Shown: piece after piece, positions 35,918 through 46,700 of the stretch
How the letters are laid out: each line of letters starts with the position of its first letter
Numbering within the stretch: the first letter of the stretch is position 1
Assembly: GCA_024275975.1 (NCBI GenBank)
Contig: JAJRYC010000013.1
Span: 1 to 64,000 of the forward strand
DNA: 64,000 bases
Origin: Nitrospirota bacterium
GTDB lineage: Bacteria > Nitrospirota > Thermodesulfovibrionia > Thermodesulfovibrionales > UBA6898
Direction: 5' to 3'
Program-made: the position numbers and the translations under genes
Notes under the pieces: model-generated
What the model was told of the DNA's origin: nothing
Seen by the model: only the letters and a program-made list of their open reading frames with translations
Database searches by the model: none

Positions 35918-37930
35918 ATGAAGATATCACGTTTTATGTATTACGCCTTACTTACTGCCGGTGTTTTATCCTTTGGCCTTTCAGCGTCCGCTGGTGAAGA
36001 TGTGACTTTACTGGAAGAGATCGTTGTTACTGGCACCAAGATTGAGAAGAAGATTGAGAATTCAACTGATTCTGTGACGGTGATTACCGCGGATGAGATA
36101 GAGAAGAACAATTTTACGGATTTTACGGAAATCATGAGATCGGTGCCGGGTGTTGAATTCAAACAGGCTGGTGGCCCAGGCCAGTTTAACTATCCGAAGA
36201 TGAGAGGCTTTGGCCAGGGACATTTCCTTGTTGTTATTGACGGGGTCAAGGTGAATGGCGCAAGGAGGGGCGGCGTCGGCAATCTTCTTGGTCAACTTGA
36301 TCCTCAAATCATCGAGAAAATCGAAATCCTGAGGGGACCACAGGCTGTTATTTATGGTTCAAACACCTCTGCCGGTGTTATTGTCATTACGACAAAAAAG
36401 GGCACAAAAGAACCGGTAGTTAAGGTCGGTGGTGAAGCAGGATCTTTGGACTGGAGAAAAGGTTATGCTTCTGTAAGGGGTTCAGCCAATAAGCTGAGTT
36501 ATTCATTATATTCGGGGTACACTGACAGCGGTGGTGTACATGAGTATGAATACTTTAAGGCTTTCTCTTCTAATTTGAACCTGGGTTATAAGTTTAGCGA
36601 TTCGTTTAATATTGACGGGGGTTTTATGTATACCGGGTCGGAATTCAACTATGCCGAACTTCGTGAGTCATATGCCGCTGACTCTCCCTCAACGCCGTGG
36701 TGGTCGTTCCAGTTGCCTGATCCAAACTCTCTATCCACATCGGATTACTATAATGGAAGCATTAAGGTGCACCATGAAATTACCGACAAAGTTAAGCAAA
36801 CCCTTACACTCGGCTACTATAAACATAAGAAAAAAGGTCTGGATGAGGATGACGGTTACCTTGGAAGTATTGTAGCTCCGGTTGATAATTTCACACTCGA
36901 CTGGGTTACTTATTATAACAAGGGCGATATAGTTCCGGTCTATGACAAAGGCGATGGGAAGCCCTATTATTACCAGGATGAGAACTATCTTGCGGATTAC
37001 AACCTCATATGGGACCAGGAATTAGGGCCGGAGAACTTAAACACCCTCCTTCTTGGTGTTGAATTCCAACAACAGGAAGGAAGAAAATGGGGTAAATACG
37101 GAGAAATTGAAAAAACGGTGCGTAATTATTCATTTTACGTGAATGATCAGATTCTCATATTCAATGAAAACCTTATCTTATCGTTTGGTGTAAGAAATGA
37201 TCATCATGGGGAATTTGGAAATTATGCAACGGGAAAGGCAGGCATAAGTTATAGCTTCCGATCCATTGGAACTACTCTCTATACAAATTATGGCACAAGT
37301 TTCAAGGCGCCCACGTTTTTCAATTTGTATGATCCCAGATATGGGAACAAAAAACTTGATCCTGAAGAAGGGACAACTTATGAGTTTGGTGTCAGGCAGT
37401 CCTTCCTGCAAAGAAGACTCAGTATCGAAGGTTCTTACTGGCGGACGGAATTAGACAATGTCATCGCTTTTGTATACGGGATCAACCCTGATCCCTCCAT
37501 TGTTGGTATGTATGATAATCGGGATAAGGCGACATCCAGAGGCATTGAAACATCCCTATCTTTCAAATTAACCGATCTGCTCACATTCAGGGGTAACTAC
37601 ACTTATACCGACTCAAAATCCGAGAAAGATGGTGAAACATTCAGGACCGTGCAGATCGCAAGAAACAAGTTCAATCTTGATCTTGCATATGATGTCGATA
37701 ATTTACATCTCAACATCCATGGTTATTATTCCGGCCCTCGTCTCAGGTGGAAAGGTGATATAGAGATGGAATCTTACTTTAGAACAGATGTGGCCGCCAG
37801 AGGTGACATTACCGAAAACTGGACAGTTTACGGACGGGTCGAGAATCTCTTCAATGAAAATATCAAGGAAGGGCTTGGGTATGAACAGCCGGGTGTCTAT
37901 GCGGTCACCGGCCTGGAATGGAAGTTTTAA
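35918..37930 (+). CDS. TonB-dependent outer-membrane receptor (BtuB-like)
   Basis: 670 residues: signal peptide (about 1-25), TonB-box-like LLEEIVVTGTK at 30-41, plug domain (NSTDSVTVITADEIEK through PQAVIYGSNTSAGVIVITTKKG), then a 22-strand barrel ending in a C-terminal aromatic strand (GLEWKF). Directly behind a cobalamin riboswitch and first in a unit with ECF, CbiZ, TonB and ExbBD genes, it most likely imports cobalamin, cobinamide or another corrinoid. The ligand is inferred from regulation. Confidence 0.88.
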   Translation: MKISRFMYYALLTAGVLSFGLSASAGEDVTLLEEIVVTGTKIEKKIENSTDSVTVITADEIEKNNFTDFTEIMRSVPGVEFKQAGGPGQFNYPKMRGFGQGHFLVVIDGVKVNGARRGGVGNLLGQLDPQIIEKIEILRGPQAVIYGSNTSAGVIVITTKKGTKEPVVKVGGEAGSLDWRKGYASVRGSANKLSYSLYSGYTDSGGVHEYEYFKAFSSNLNLGYKFSDSFNIDGGFMYTGSEFNYAELRESYAADSPSTPWWSFQLPDPNSLSTSDYYNGSIKVHHEITDKVKQTLTLGYYKHKKKGLDEDDGYLGSIVAPVDNFTLDWVTYYNKGDIVPVYDKGDGKPYYYQDENYLADYNLIWDQELGPENLNTLLLGVEFQQQEGRKWGKYGEIEKTVRNYSFYVNDQILIFNENLILSFGVRNDHHGEFGNYATGKAGISYSFRSIGTTLYTNYGTSFKAPTFFNLYDPRYGNKKLDPEEGTTYEFGVRQSFLQRRLSIEGSYWRTELDNVIAFVYGINPDPSIVGMYDNRDKATSRGIETSLSFKLTDLLTFRGNYTYTDSKSEKDGETFRTVQIARNKFNLDLAYDVDNLHLNIHGYYSGPRLRWKGDIEMESYFRTDVAARGDITENWTVYGRVENLFNENIKEGLGYEQPGVYAVTGLEWKF

Positions 37931-37931
37931 A

Positions 37932-39608
37932 ATGATACGCTTCAAGGACGTTTCATTTAAATATGCCGGGCGCGAGGAGAGGTCTGTGGAGGAGGTCTCC
38001 TTTTCCGTGCCGCAGGGCCAGTGCGTGCTCGTCACAGGCAGGACAGGCTGCGGCAAGAGCACGCTCCTGAAGATGCTCGGCGGCATAATCCCCCATGAGA
38101 GCGCAGGCAGGATGGAGGGGACGGTCAGTCTTAGCGGCATTGATACCCGGAGCTCCTCCCTGCCCTCCATTGCAGGGGATGTCGGGATGGTCTTTCAGAG
38201 TCCGGATGACCAGCTCTTCTGCAGCACCGTGAGGGATGAGCTCTCGTTCGGTCCTGAGAACCTTGGACTTCCCCATGAAGAGATCGGTAAGAGGGTTGAT
38301 GAAGCGCTCACACTGGTCGGCCTCGGGGGATTCGGGGAGATGCGGGTCCAGCGGCTTTCAGGCGGGCAGAAACAGCGCATCGCCATAGCCTCGCAGCTTG
38401 CAATGAAACCGGTGGTCCTGGCGCTTGACGAACCTGTCAGCCAGCTTGACCCTGTCGGCAGGCAGGAGATAATAAAGTGCCTCCATGACCTGAAGCAGGA
38501 GGGTATCACCATCGTCCTGGTGGAGCACAGGGTCGACGATGTGATAGAGATTGTCGACCGTATCATGGTTATGGACAAGGGAAGAATTGTCCTTGATATA
38601 GAGAGGCGGCAACTTCCCGGTCATCTGAAAGTTTTCAGGGACCTCGGGCTCAGGGTGCCTGATGCCCTCCGGATCGCAAGTACCGTCTCTCCCTGCCTGT
38701 CGGATGACTGGATCAGTGACTTGACGGCTGAGATCATCAGGAGGCGGCCTTTTGTGCGCGACCCCGCTCTCTGCCCTGCCCATGAAGGCGCCCCTGACAA
38801 GCAACAAAAGAGGATAGTCAGTCTCAGGGATATCTCTTTCAGCTATCATGGCGCAGCAGGGCCTGCGCTCAGGGATGTCTCGCTCGATATTTATCAAAAT
38901 GACATAATCGCGATCCTGGGACAGAACGGATCGGGCAAGTCCACACTCCTGAGCATCCTGTCAGGCCTGAACCGTCCTGACAGTGGCAATATATGTATGT
39001 CCGGACTCAACGGTACCGGGCGGCGTAATGGCAGGGGCAGTGTAGGGATGCTTTTTCAGAATCCGGATCTCCAGTTGTTTGAGGATAGCGTAGGTGCCGA
39101 GATGGAGTTCAGCCAGAAGAACCTCGGCATTCCCCCTGGCCTGCGCATGGAACAAAAGAGGCGGCTCTTCCGTCTCCTGCGGCTTGAAGGGATGGAGTAT
39201 CTGCCCCCTCACGCACTCTCGAAGGGGCAGCGCCTCAGGGTGGCGATGGGGGCGGTACTCGCCATGAACCCCGGCCTCCTCCTGCTTGATGAGCCGACAA
39301 CAGGACAGAACGAGGAGAATATCTCCAACCTGATCCGGACGATCAGGGGAGAGCCCGGGATAGAGGCGGTTGTATTCTGTACACATGATTTTGATACTGC
39401 AGCCGGTTTTGCAAACAGGATACTGCTTATGAAAGAGGGGGTGGTCATTGCGGACGGCCCTGTAAGGGAGATGCTCGGCAGGGCGGACCTCCTTGAAGAG
39501 GCGGGGCTCCTGGCCCCACTGCCCCTGATACTTTCGAAGATGGCGGGGATCTATCCGCCGGCGCTTACAGTCGATGAATTTCTTGGGGTGGTGAGTGGAG
39601 TCAAATAG
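37932..39608 (+). CDS. Energy-coupling-factor transporter ATPase, two fused ABC domains
   Basis: 558 residues from ATG 37932, one base after the receptor stop; the frame is open upstream but inside the receptor gene. Domain 1 has Walker A GRTGCGKST (36-44), signature LSGGQKQ and Walker B VVLALDEPVSQLD. Domain 2 has GQNGSGKST (about 330-338), a degenerate signature LSKGQRL and LLLLDEPTTGQ. Fused EcfA1-A2 proteins energise ECF importers. The matching S-like and T components are at 49168 and 51089, far downstream in the same unit. Confidence 0.88.
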   Translation: MIRFKDVSFKYAGREERSVEEVSFSVPQGQCVLVTGRTGCGKSTLLKMLGGIIPHESAGRMEGTVSLSGIDTRSSSLPSIAGDVGMVFQSPDDQLFCSTVRDELSFGPENLGLPHEEIGKRVDEALTLVGLGGFGEMRVQRLSGGQKQRIAIASQLAMKPVVLALDEPVSQLDPVGRQEIIKCLHDLKQEGITIVLVEHRVDDVIEIVDRIMVMDKGRIVLDIERRQLPGHLKVFRDLGLRVPDALRIASTVSPCLSDDWISDLTAEIIRRRPFVRDPALCPAHEGAPDKQQKRIVSLRDISFSYHGAAGPALRDVSLDIYQNDIIAILGQNGSGKSTLLSILSGLNRPDSGNICMSGLNGTGRRNGRGSVGMLFQNPDLQLFEDSVGAEMEFSQKNLGIPPGLRMEQKRRLFRLLRLEGMEYLPPHALSKGQRLRVAMGAVLAMNPGLLLLDEPTTGQNEENISNLIRTIRGEPGIEAVVFCTHDFDTAAGFANRILLMKEGVVIADGPVREMLGRADLLEEAGLLAPLPLILSKMAGIYPPALTVDEFLGVVSGVK

Positions 39609-41652
39609 GCGCAGGTTATCATTGGAGACTTTTTCCTACCCATTCTCCGCAGTAGTGGGGCAGGAGGAGATGAAGCTCGCCCTTGTCCTGAATGCAGTGG
39701 AGCCGCGTATTGGAGGTGTGCTTATCCGGGGCGAAAAGGGGACCGCGAAGTCAACGGCGGTCAGGGCACTGAGGGGGCTTTTGCCTGATATAAAGGTGGT
39801 GGCTGGTTGTGTCTGTTCGTGTGATCCCGACGATAATTCCCGGCTCTGCCCGGAGTGTGCGGAGATGATTGTCTCCGGCAGGCGTCCAGGGTCTGAATAC
39901 AGGAGGGTTCCAATTGTCAACCTTCCATTGAATGTGACAGAGGAGATGGTCGCCGGCGGCCTCGATCTGGAGGTTGCCCTCAGGAAGGGCAGAAGGTGTT
40001 TTCAGGCAGGACTCCTTGCAGCAGCTAACAGGGGTATTCTCTACATAGACGAGGTCAACCTGCTTGATGACCATATAGTGGATATTATCCTGGATGCGGC
40101 ATCAAGCGGCGTCAATGCAGTAGAGATAGAAGGCCTTTCGATCCGCCACCCCTCCCGATTTATCCTCGCAGGCACCATGAACCCTGAAGAGGGAGACCTT
40201 CGTCCGCAACTGCTTGACCGTTTCGGGCTCTGTGTAGAGGTCGTGGGTGAGATGGATGTTGAGAGGCGTGTCGAGCTAATGGAGATGAGAGAGCGTTATG
40301 ACACTGATCCCTGGGAGTTTGTTTCCCTTTTCCTCAGGGAAGAGAGGGATGTCTCAGCCCATATAATCAGGGCGCGCCATGCAATCAGGGAGGTGGCCTT
40401 CCCCGCATACCTGGGCGGCCTCGTCTCTGAGCTCTGCCTTCAGAATAATGTGGCGGGGCACAGGGCGGACATTGTTATTAAATATGCAGCCACGGCGCTT
40501 GCAGCATTTGAATGCCGCGCAGAGGTAACAGCCGGTGACATAAGGAGGGTGGCGGGTATGGCGCTCCTGCACCGCAGGAGGGATGCCCTGCCCCCGCCTC
40601 CGGAGAGTGACAATCCGGAGCGGAAAGAAAATGATACTGATGATAAAAAGGACAATGGGGGCAGGGAAGAAGATAATCCCGGCAATCAGCCTGAAAACAG
40701 TAACATGGATGAAAAAGATGAGCCGGACAATATGGCTGAGGAGTTCTGTGCTGGCCTGCCTGAGACTGAAGGGCCTGCAGATACGCCGGAGGCCGGGGAG
40801 CCTTCTGAAGAGGTGTTTGAACCGGGCAGTACATTTAAGGTGCAGAGATTTAAACAGGAGAAAGACCGTCTGCTCCGCTGCGGTTCGGGCAGGCGCTCCA
40901 GGACAAGGACCGCACAGAAGACAGGCAGGTATGTAAAGAGTATTCTCAGCAACAGGTATCCTGATATAGCGGTTGATGCCACTATCAGGGCGGCGGCCCC
41001 GTACCAGGGACAGAGAAAGAAGCAGGATGGTATGGCTGTCAGTATACGCAAAGATGATATTCGCAGGAAGGTGAGAGAGAAGAGGATCGGAAATTTCCTG
41101 CTTTTTTTAGTTGATGCCAGCGGCTCGATGGGGGTGAGGGCGCGCATGACAGCTACAAAAGGCGCGATTCTCTCGCTGCTCATGGATGCCTACCAGAAGA
41201 GGGACAGGGTCGCGATGGTGACCTTCCGGCGTAAAGAGGCTGTCGTCAATCTTCCGCCCACATCCTCTGTTGAGCTTGCCGTGAGGCATCTCAGGGAGAT
41301 GCCTGTGGGAGGGCGCACCCCCCTGACAGACGGGCTTGTCAAAGGGTTTAAACTGCTGAAGGTACATTTTCTGAAGGAGCCGTCCGCCCGTCCGATAGCA
41401 ATAATCATTACGGACGGCAGGGCGAATGTGTCAACCGGCAGCGGCATTGCTCCACAGGATGAGGCGATTGTTACCGCTGAAAAGATGGCGTACGAGGAGA
41501 GGATAAAGTTTGTGGTGGTAGATACGGAAGAACCGGGAATAATGAAGCTCGGATTTGCTGCAAGGCTTGCCGCTGCATTAGGCGCGGAATATTTCCGCAC
41601 TGAAGACCTGAAGGCAGGTGACCTTGTAGATATTGTAAGGAGGAGGTTGTAA
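39595..41652 (+). CDS. Magnesium/cobalt chelatase AAA+ and VWA subunit (ChlI-ChlD fusion)
   Basis: 685 residues, GTG start overlapping the ATPase gene by 14 bp. An N-terminal BchI-like AAA+ domain (Walker [10 protein letters not shown] at 46-54; Walker [11 protein letters not shown]) with cysteines CVCSCDPD...CPEC is followed by a long acidic linker (about 340-420) and a C-terminal VWA domain with MIDAS motif DASGSMG near 507-513. Such proteins drive metal insertion by CobN/ChlH-type catalytic subunits, replacing CobST. A second AAA+ subunit and CobN follow, so a cobalt-type chelatase is likely. Confidence 0.88.
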   Translation: MESNRRRLSLETFSYPFSAVVGQEEMKLALVLNAVEPRIGGVLIRGEKGTAKSTAVRALRGLLPDIKVVAGCVCSCDPDDNSRLCPECAEMIVSGRRPGSEYRRVPIVNLPLNVTEEMVAGGLDLEVALRKGRRCFQAGLLAAANRGILYIDEVNLLDDHIVDIILDAASSGVNAVEIEGLSIRHPSRFILAGTMNPEEGDLRPQLLDRFGLCVEVVGEMDVERRVELMEMRERYDTDPWEFVSLFLREERDVSAHIIRARHAIREVAFPAYLGGLVSELCLQNNVAGHRADIVIKYAATALAAFECRAEVTAGDIRRVAGMALLHRRRDALPPPPESDNPERKENDTDDKKDNGGREEDNPGNQPENSNMDEKDEPDNMAEEFCAGLPETEGPADTPEAGEPSEEVFEPGSTFKVQRFKQEKDRLLRCGSGRRSRTRTAQKTGRYVKSILSNRYPDIAVDATIRAAAPYQGQRKKQDGMAVSIRKDDIRRKVREKRIGNFLLFLVDASGSMGVRARMTATKGAILSLLMDAYQKRDRVAMVTFRRKEAVVNLPPTSSVELAVRHLREMPVGGRTPLTDGLVKGFKLLKVHFLKEPSARPIAIIITDGRANVSTGSGIAPQDEAIVTAEKMAYEERIKFVVVDTEEPGIMKLGFAARLAAALGAEYFRTEDLKAGDLVDIVRRRL

Positions 41653-42686
41653 TGGAGAGAAATACTGTTTATCCCTTTTCAGCGATAGTTGGACAGGATA
41701 GGATGAAGCTTGCACTTATCCTTAATATCATCAATCCCCGCATATCAGGGGTGCTTATCCGGGGGGAAAAGGGGACTGCAAAGTCAACGGCGGTCAGGGC
41801 ATTGGCGGATGTGCTGCCCATGATCGAGGTGGTAAGCGGATGCCCCTTTCAACTGTCGCCTGGTGATGAGCAGGTGGCCTGCAGCGATTGCAGTAACAGG
41901 GAATGTAGTGAACGAATCATTGCCGGAAGACCGGTTGAGGTCATAAGGCGGAAGGTCAGGGTGGTGGAGCTGCCTGTGGGCGCCACTGAGGACCGCGTAG
42001 TCGGGACAATGGATCTGGAGCACGCCCTAAAAAAGGGTGAGAAACGGTTTGAGCCCGGCATACTTGCCGCAGCACACAGGGGGATCCTCTATCTGGACGA
42101 GATCGATCTCCTGGATGACCATGTGGTGGACGTGCTGCTAGACTCTGCTGCCATGGGGATAAATACAGTAGAGAGGGAGGGCGTCTCATTCATCCATCCC
42201 GCCAGTTTTACGCTGGTGGGCACGATGAACCCTGAAGAGGGAGAGCTCAGACCCCAGCTTCTAGACAGGTTCGGCCTCTGCGTCGGCATTGAAGGCATAC
42301 GGAGCAGCCCTGAGAGAGTGGATGTGATGGAGCGGCGGATCGCCTTTGAAGAGAATCCCGGGGGGTTCTGCCTGAGATGGGAAGATGAATCCGGAAAGAC
42401 AGCAGGTCGTATCGGGGCTGCGATCGGTCTGTACCCGAAGGTGAAGGTCAACAGGAACAAATTCTTCAGCATTGCAAGACGTTGTGTAGAGGCGGGTGTT
42501 GACGGTCACAGGGCTGATATTATCACGCTCAAGACCGCCAGGGCGCTGGCTGCATGGAACGGACGGTGCGAGGTGCTCGATGAAGATGTAGAGATTGCGG
42601 TTGAACTTGCCCTGCCGCACCGTATGAGGCGTCAGCCCTTTGAGGAGATAGGAGCGCCCGGGAAGGCCGCAAGGGCGGGTGTCTGA
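41652..42686 (+). CDS. Chelatase AAA+ subunit (ChlI/BchI-like)
   Basis: 344 residues, start overlapping the previous stop (TAATG). Walker [10 protein letters not shown] lies at 38-46 and Walker [12 protein letters not shown], with the family's arginine-finger region [13 protein letters not shown]. Four cysteines sit at CPFQ and CSDCSNREC. It closely resembles the N-terminal half of the preceding gene, as expected for a hexamer of ChlI and ChlID subunits that power CobN. Confidence 0.88.
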   Translation: MERNTVYPFSAIVGQDRMKLALILNIINPRISGVLIRGEKGTAKSTAVRALADVLPMIEVVSGCPFQLSPGDEQVACSDCSNRECSERIIAGRPVEVIRRKVRVVELPVGATEDRVVGTMDLEHALKKGEKRFEPGILAAAHRGILYLDEIDLLDDHVVDVLLDSAAMGINTVEREGVSFIHPASFTLVGTMNPEEGELRPQLLDRFGLCVGIEGIRSSPERVDVMERRIAFEENPGGFCLRWEDESGKTAGRIGAAIGLYPKVKVNRNKFFSIARRCVEAGVDGHRADIITLKTARALAAWNGRCEVLDEDVEIAVELALPHRMRRQPFEEIGAPGKAARAGV

Positions 42687-43707
42687 TGGGTACGCCATGA
42701 GTGTGGGGTTTCTCGTACTTATGCTTACAAGCAGGTGTAACCTGCACTGCAGGTACTGTTATGTTGATGCAGGAGCTGATGGCACGGACATGTCCGGGGA
42801 GATAGCTTTCAGGGCGATAGACCTCTTCATGCCTGATACCGGCGCAGTTACGATCGAGCTGTCAGGCGGTGAACCTCTGCTCATGTTCGGTCTGATAAGG
42901 AGTATCGTCGAGTATGCGGGAGGTCTGAATCCCATGGTCCGTTTTGCTATCCAGACAAACGGCGCCCTCCTTGACAGGCGGAAACTCGATTATCTCCGGA
43001 CGCACGGCATAGGGATAGGGCTCAGCATGGACGGAACGCCGGATATAAACGAGCGTCTCCGGGGAGGCTCCGCTGCTCTGCTCAGGGCGCTCAGGCTCAT
43101 GGAAGAGTCCGGGACCGGCGCCAATATCACGGTGGTATTGACCAGGGAGAACATCCTGGGCATTGATCGATTTCTCCTCTTCTGCGCCGGATTTTCGTGT
43201 GTGAGGGTGGTGAATCTCGATATCCTCCGCCCGCTGGGCCGTGCTTCAAACAGGGAGCTTATACCGGAGAAGGGGCAGATTACAGATATGGTTGAGGGTA
43301 TGTTTGAAATCCTTGCATTTATTAATGAAAGGCGTTTCCCGCCGCTGAAGGTGAGGGAGATTGCACAGAGTTACAGGCGAAGGAATGAGAGGGAGATAAA
43401 GCCTTATTGCTACGCAGCCGCAGGAGAAGCCGCTGCAATAGCCCCTGACGGAAGGTTATTCCCATGTGCCTCACTCATGGGCATGGATCAATATCAGGCA
43501 GGGACTGTATGGTCCCCTGATTTTTCACGGCTTCAGGGTCTGGTACAGACCCCTCTATACCCTGAAAAATGCATGAGCTGTGAGCTGAGGCAGGTCTGCC
43601 GCAGCGGCTGCCCTTCGCGCAGGGTATCCCTCGCAGGGGATATAAAAAATATCTCTGATATTGAATGCGCAATGAGGAAGGAAATATGGAGGAGGATGAG
43701 AGTATGA
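42679..43707 (+). CDS. Radical SAM / SPASM-type protein
   Basis: 342 residues if the GTG at 42679 is used (8-bp overlap with the preceding gene); ATG 42697 is an alternative. The radical SAM cluster motif is C20, C24, C27 ([10 protein letters not shown]), followed by ELSGGEPLL. The C-terminus has SPASM-like cysteines ([17 protein letters not shown]). SPASM enzymes mostly modify peptides or proteins. No precursor peptide is visible here. Its substrate is unknown; position between the chelatase ATPase and CobN suggests a role in that complex or in tetrapyrrole modification. Its stop overlaps the CobN start. Confidence 0.8.
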   Translation: MSDGYAMSVGFLVLMLTSRCNLHCRYCYVDAGADGTDMSGEIAFRAIDLFMPDTGAVTIELSGGEPLLMFGLIRSIVEYAGGLNPMVRFAIQTNGALLDRRKLDYLRTHGIGIGLSMDGTPDINERLRGGSAALLRALRLMEESGTGANITVVLTRENILGIDRFLLFCAGFSCVRVVNLDILRPLGRASNRELIPEKGQITDMVEGMFEILAFINERRFPPLKVREIAQSYRRRNEREIKPYCYAAAGEAAAIAPDGRLFPCASLMGMDQYQAGTVWSPDFSRLQGLVQTPLYPEKCMSCELRQVCRSGCPSRRVSLAGDIKNISDIECAMRKEIWRRMRV

Positions 43708-46700
43708 AGAAGATAAAGATAGTTGTATTCAGCGCCACGGGCAGCGGGATGGCAAGCATGGCTCAGGCATTCCGTCAGGTTGGATATGAATACCCGGGCC
43801 GCATGGAGGTGCAGGCACGGACCAATGATGACCTTTTTGACTCAAAGATGGTAGAGCGTTTTACTCACCATCTTCAGACAGCGGACTCTGTAATTGTGGT
43901 GCTCCACGGCGGAAAAAACTCATGCGGGTTCCTTGACAGGCTGATCGAGTCATCTGAAAAGGCCTTCCTTTACATTCATCCCGGTGATGAAGACGATATG
44001 GCGCTGTCAGCGGAATATTCCACGGAATACGGCAGTGATTACTTTAATGAGATTGTACGCTTTATCAAGTTCGGCGGCAGGGATAACTGGGTGAACCTGC
44101 TTAAGAGTCTCATGAAAAAGTTGTCGGGTGAGGATATCCCGTATGCCCTGCCGCAGAAGATGCCCTGCGAAGGAATCTACCACCCTGATACCGGCGTATC
44201 CGGCAGCCTTGAGGAATACCTGAAGGCAAGAGGGACAAGCCTGAAAGAGCTTGAAACCGGAAAGACCCCGGTAATCGGTATGTGGTTTTACCAGGGTTAC
44301 TACTTGGAGGGCAACCTCGGATATGCAGATGCCGTTGTACGTGAGATAGAGAGGCAGGGTGCGTTTCCTGTGGCATGTTTTTATAACAGGTTTCCCGACA
44401 GTGTCCTGGATAACAGAAGCCCGGACTGGGTGGTGGAGAATTACTTTCAGGCAGAGGGAAAGACCGTTATACACGTGCTTCTGAATTCCATGGTCTTTTC
44501 AATGAGGCTAACCCTGCCGCGGTTTGCCGGTGTTTATGAAAAACTGAATGTGCCTGTCCTGCAGGCGATCACACTCTTTACGACCCATGCAAACTGGAAG
44601 GGGACCGTTCAGGGGGCAACGCCCATGGATGTCTGCATAAGCGCAGCCCAGCCTGAGTTTGACGGCATTCTCATCACTGTCCCTGTTTCAACAAGAGAGG
44701 TGGATGATCGTGACCTGCTTACAGGCGCAGCGCTGATAAAGAATGTGCCTGTAGAAGAACGCATAAAAAAGATTGTGGGCCTTGCAAAGAAATGGGCAAT
44801 ACTCGGAATAAAGCCGAATGCTGAAAAAAAAGTGGCGATCATCTTTCATAACTATCCACCCCGCAATGACCGTATCGGATGCGCCGCAGGGCTTGATTCC
44901 TTTGAGAGCGTGAAAAACATTCTCAACAGGCTGAAAGAGGATGGGTATTACGTCGAACGGGAGTATGCATCAGGCGATGACCTTGCCCGGGAGATACTTG
45001 ACGGGGTTACCGCCGACAGGAGGTGGCTCACCCCTGAAAAAATGGCGGAGAAGGCCGCAGACCGTATCGGGCCTGTGCAATACAGTGCATGGCATAAAAG
45101 CCTCCCTGAGAAGAACCGGGGACATATGGTAAAGGACTGGGGCGATATACCCGGTGAGCTTTTTGTCCATAACAATGAGGTGATGGTCAACGGGATTATC
45201 AACGGCAATGTATACATAGGCATCCAGCCGCCGAGGGGCTTTGTTGAACAGCCTGAAAAGATACATGACCCGCACCTTGCGCCGGGCCACCATTATATAT
45301 TCCATTACAGGTGGATAAGGGATGTATTCAGGGCGGACGCCGTACTCCACATCGGCAAGCACGGCTCCCTTAAGTGGCTGCCCGGCAAATCACTGGCGCT
45401 TTCAGAGGAGTGCTATCCCGACATATCCATCATGGACCTGCCGAATATCTACCCCTATATCATCAATGACCCCGGAGAGGGAACACAGGCAAAGCGGCGC
45501 TCCTATGCCTGTGTGGTTGACCACCTGATACCTGTTATGACCAATGCCGACAGGTATGAGGAACTGGCAGAGGTGGATACAAAGATCCTTGAGTACATCC
45601 AGACAAAGTCCATGAACCCCGGCAGACTGCCTGTGCTCCGGAAGGAGATATGGCAACTGGCCGCAAAACACAATCTTCACTCGGATATAGAGGTCTCTGA
45701 AGATGAGGCATTCTCAGACTTTGACGGCTTTGTGGAAAGACTGCATTCCTATCTCTCAGAGGTGGCCGACACTGCCATCAATGACGGCCTGCACATAATG
45801 GGTATTGTGCCTGAGGGAGAAGGACTCGCAGAGCTTATTACACAACTGGTTCGTCTCAAAAACGGGAATGTCCCGTCCCTCAGGGAGGCAATCGCAAGGC
45901 AGTGGGGCTATGATTATGACAAGCTTCTTCAATACAGTGGACAGGCAGACCCGACAGGCCGTTTCCCCACCAATGCCGTTGCAATAACAGAGATACACAG
46001 GGCAGCGCTTGAAACAGTGAGGGCTGTGATAGATGGGCAGGAACCCCGGATGGCGGATGAAAGCCCGGAGGCGGGCAGGATCAAGGGATTCATAAGTGAT
46101 GTTGTACTGCCGAAACTGGGGAAGACCACAGAGGAGATAGATGCAACAGCTGCTGCCCTTTCAGGGAGGCATGTCCTTCCCGGCGGCAGCGGCGCACCCA
46201 CCCGGGGCATGGTGGACATCCTGCCTACAGGAAGGAATTTCTTTTCAGTCGATCCCTTTAAGATACCCTCCCCCACTGCCTGGACCACAGGGAAGGCGCT
46301 CGGAGACGCCCTCGTTGAAAGACATATAAAAGAGACAGACAGGCCGCCTGAGAGTATAGGTATGGTTATCTGGGGCAGCCCGACCATGCGCACAATGGGT
46401 GAGGACATTGCAGAGGCATTCTACCTTATGGGAGTGAAGCCTGTATGGAATGAAAAGAACGGCCGTGTTGACGGGCTTGAGGTTATTCCTGCCGGGGAAT
46501 TGAAGTTCCCGCGGGTGGATGTGACCTTCAGGACATCAGGTTTTTTCAGGGACTCGTTCCCGAACCTTATGGAACTTCTGGATGAGGCCGTGGCAATGGC
46601 AGCGGCCCTGAACGAGCCTGTGGAGAAAAACTTTCTGAGGAGGAATGTGCTGAGAGAGGCTGCTGAACTTGCCGCAGCAGGCGGCATTGACCCGGAACAG

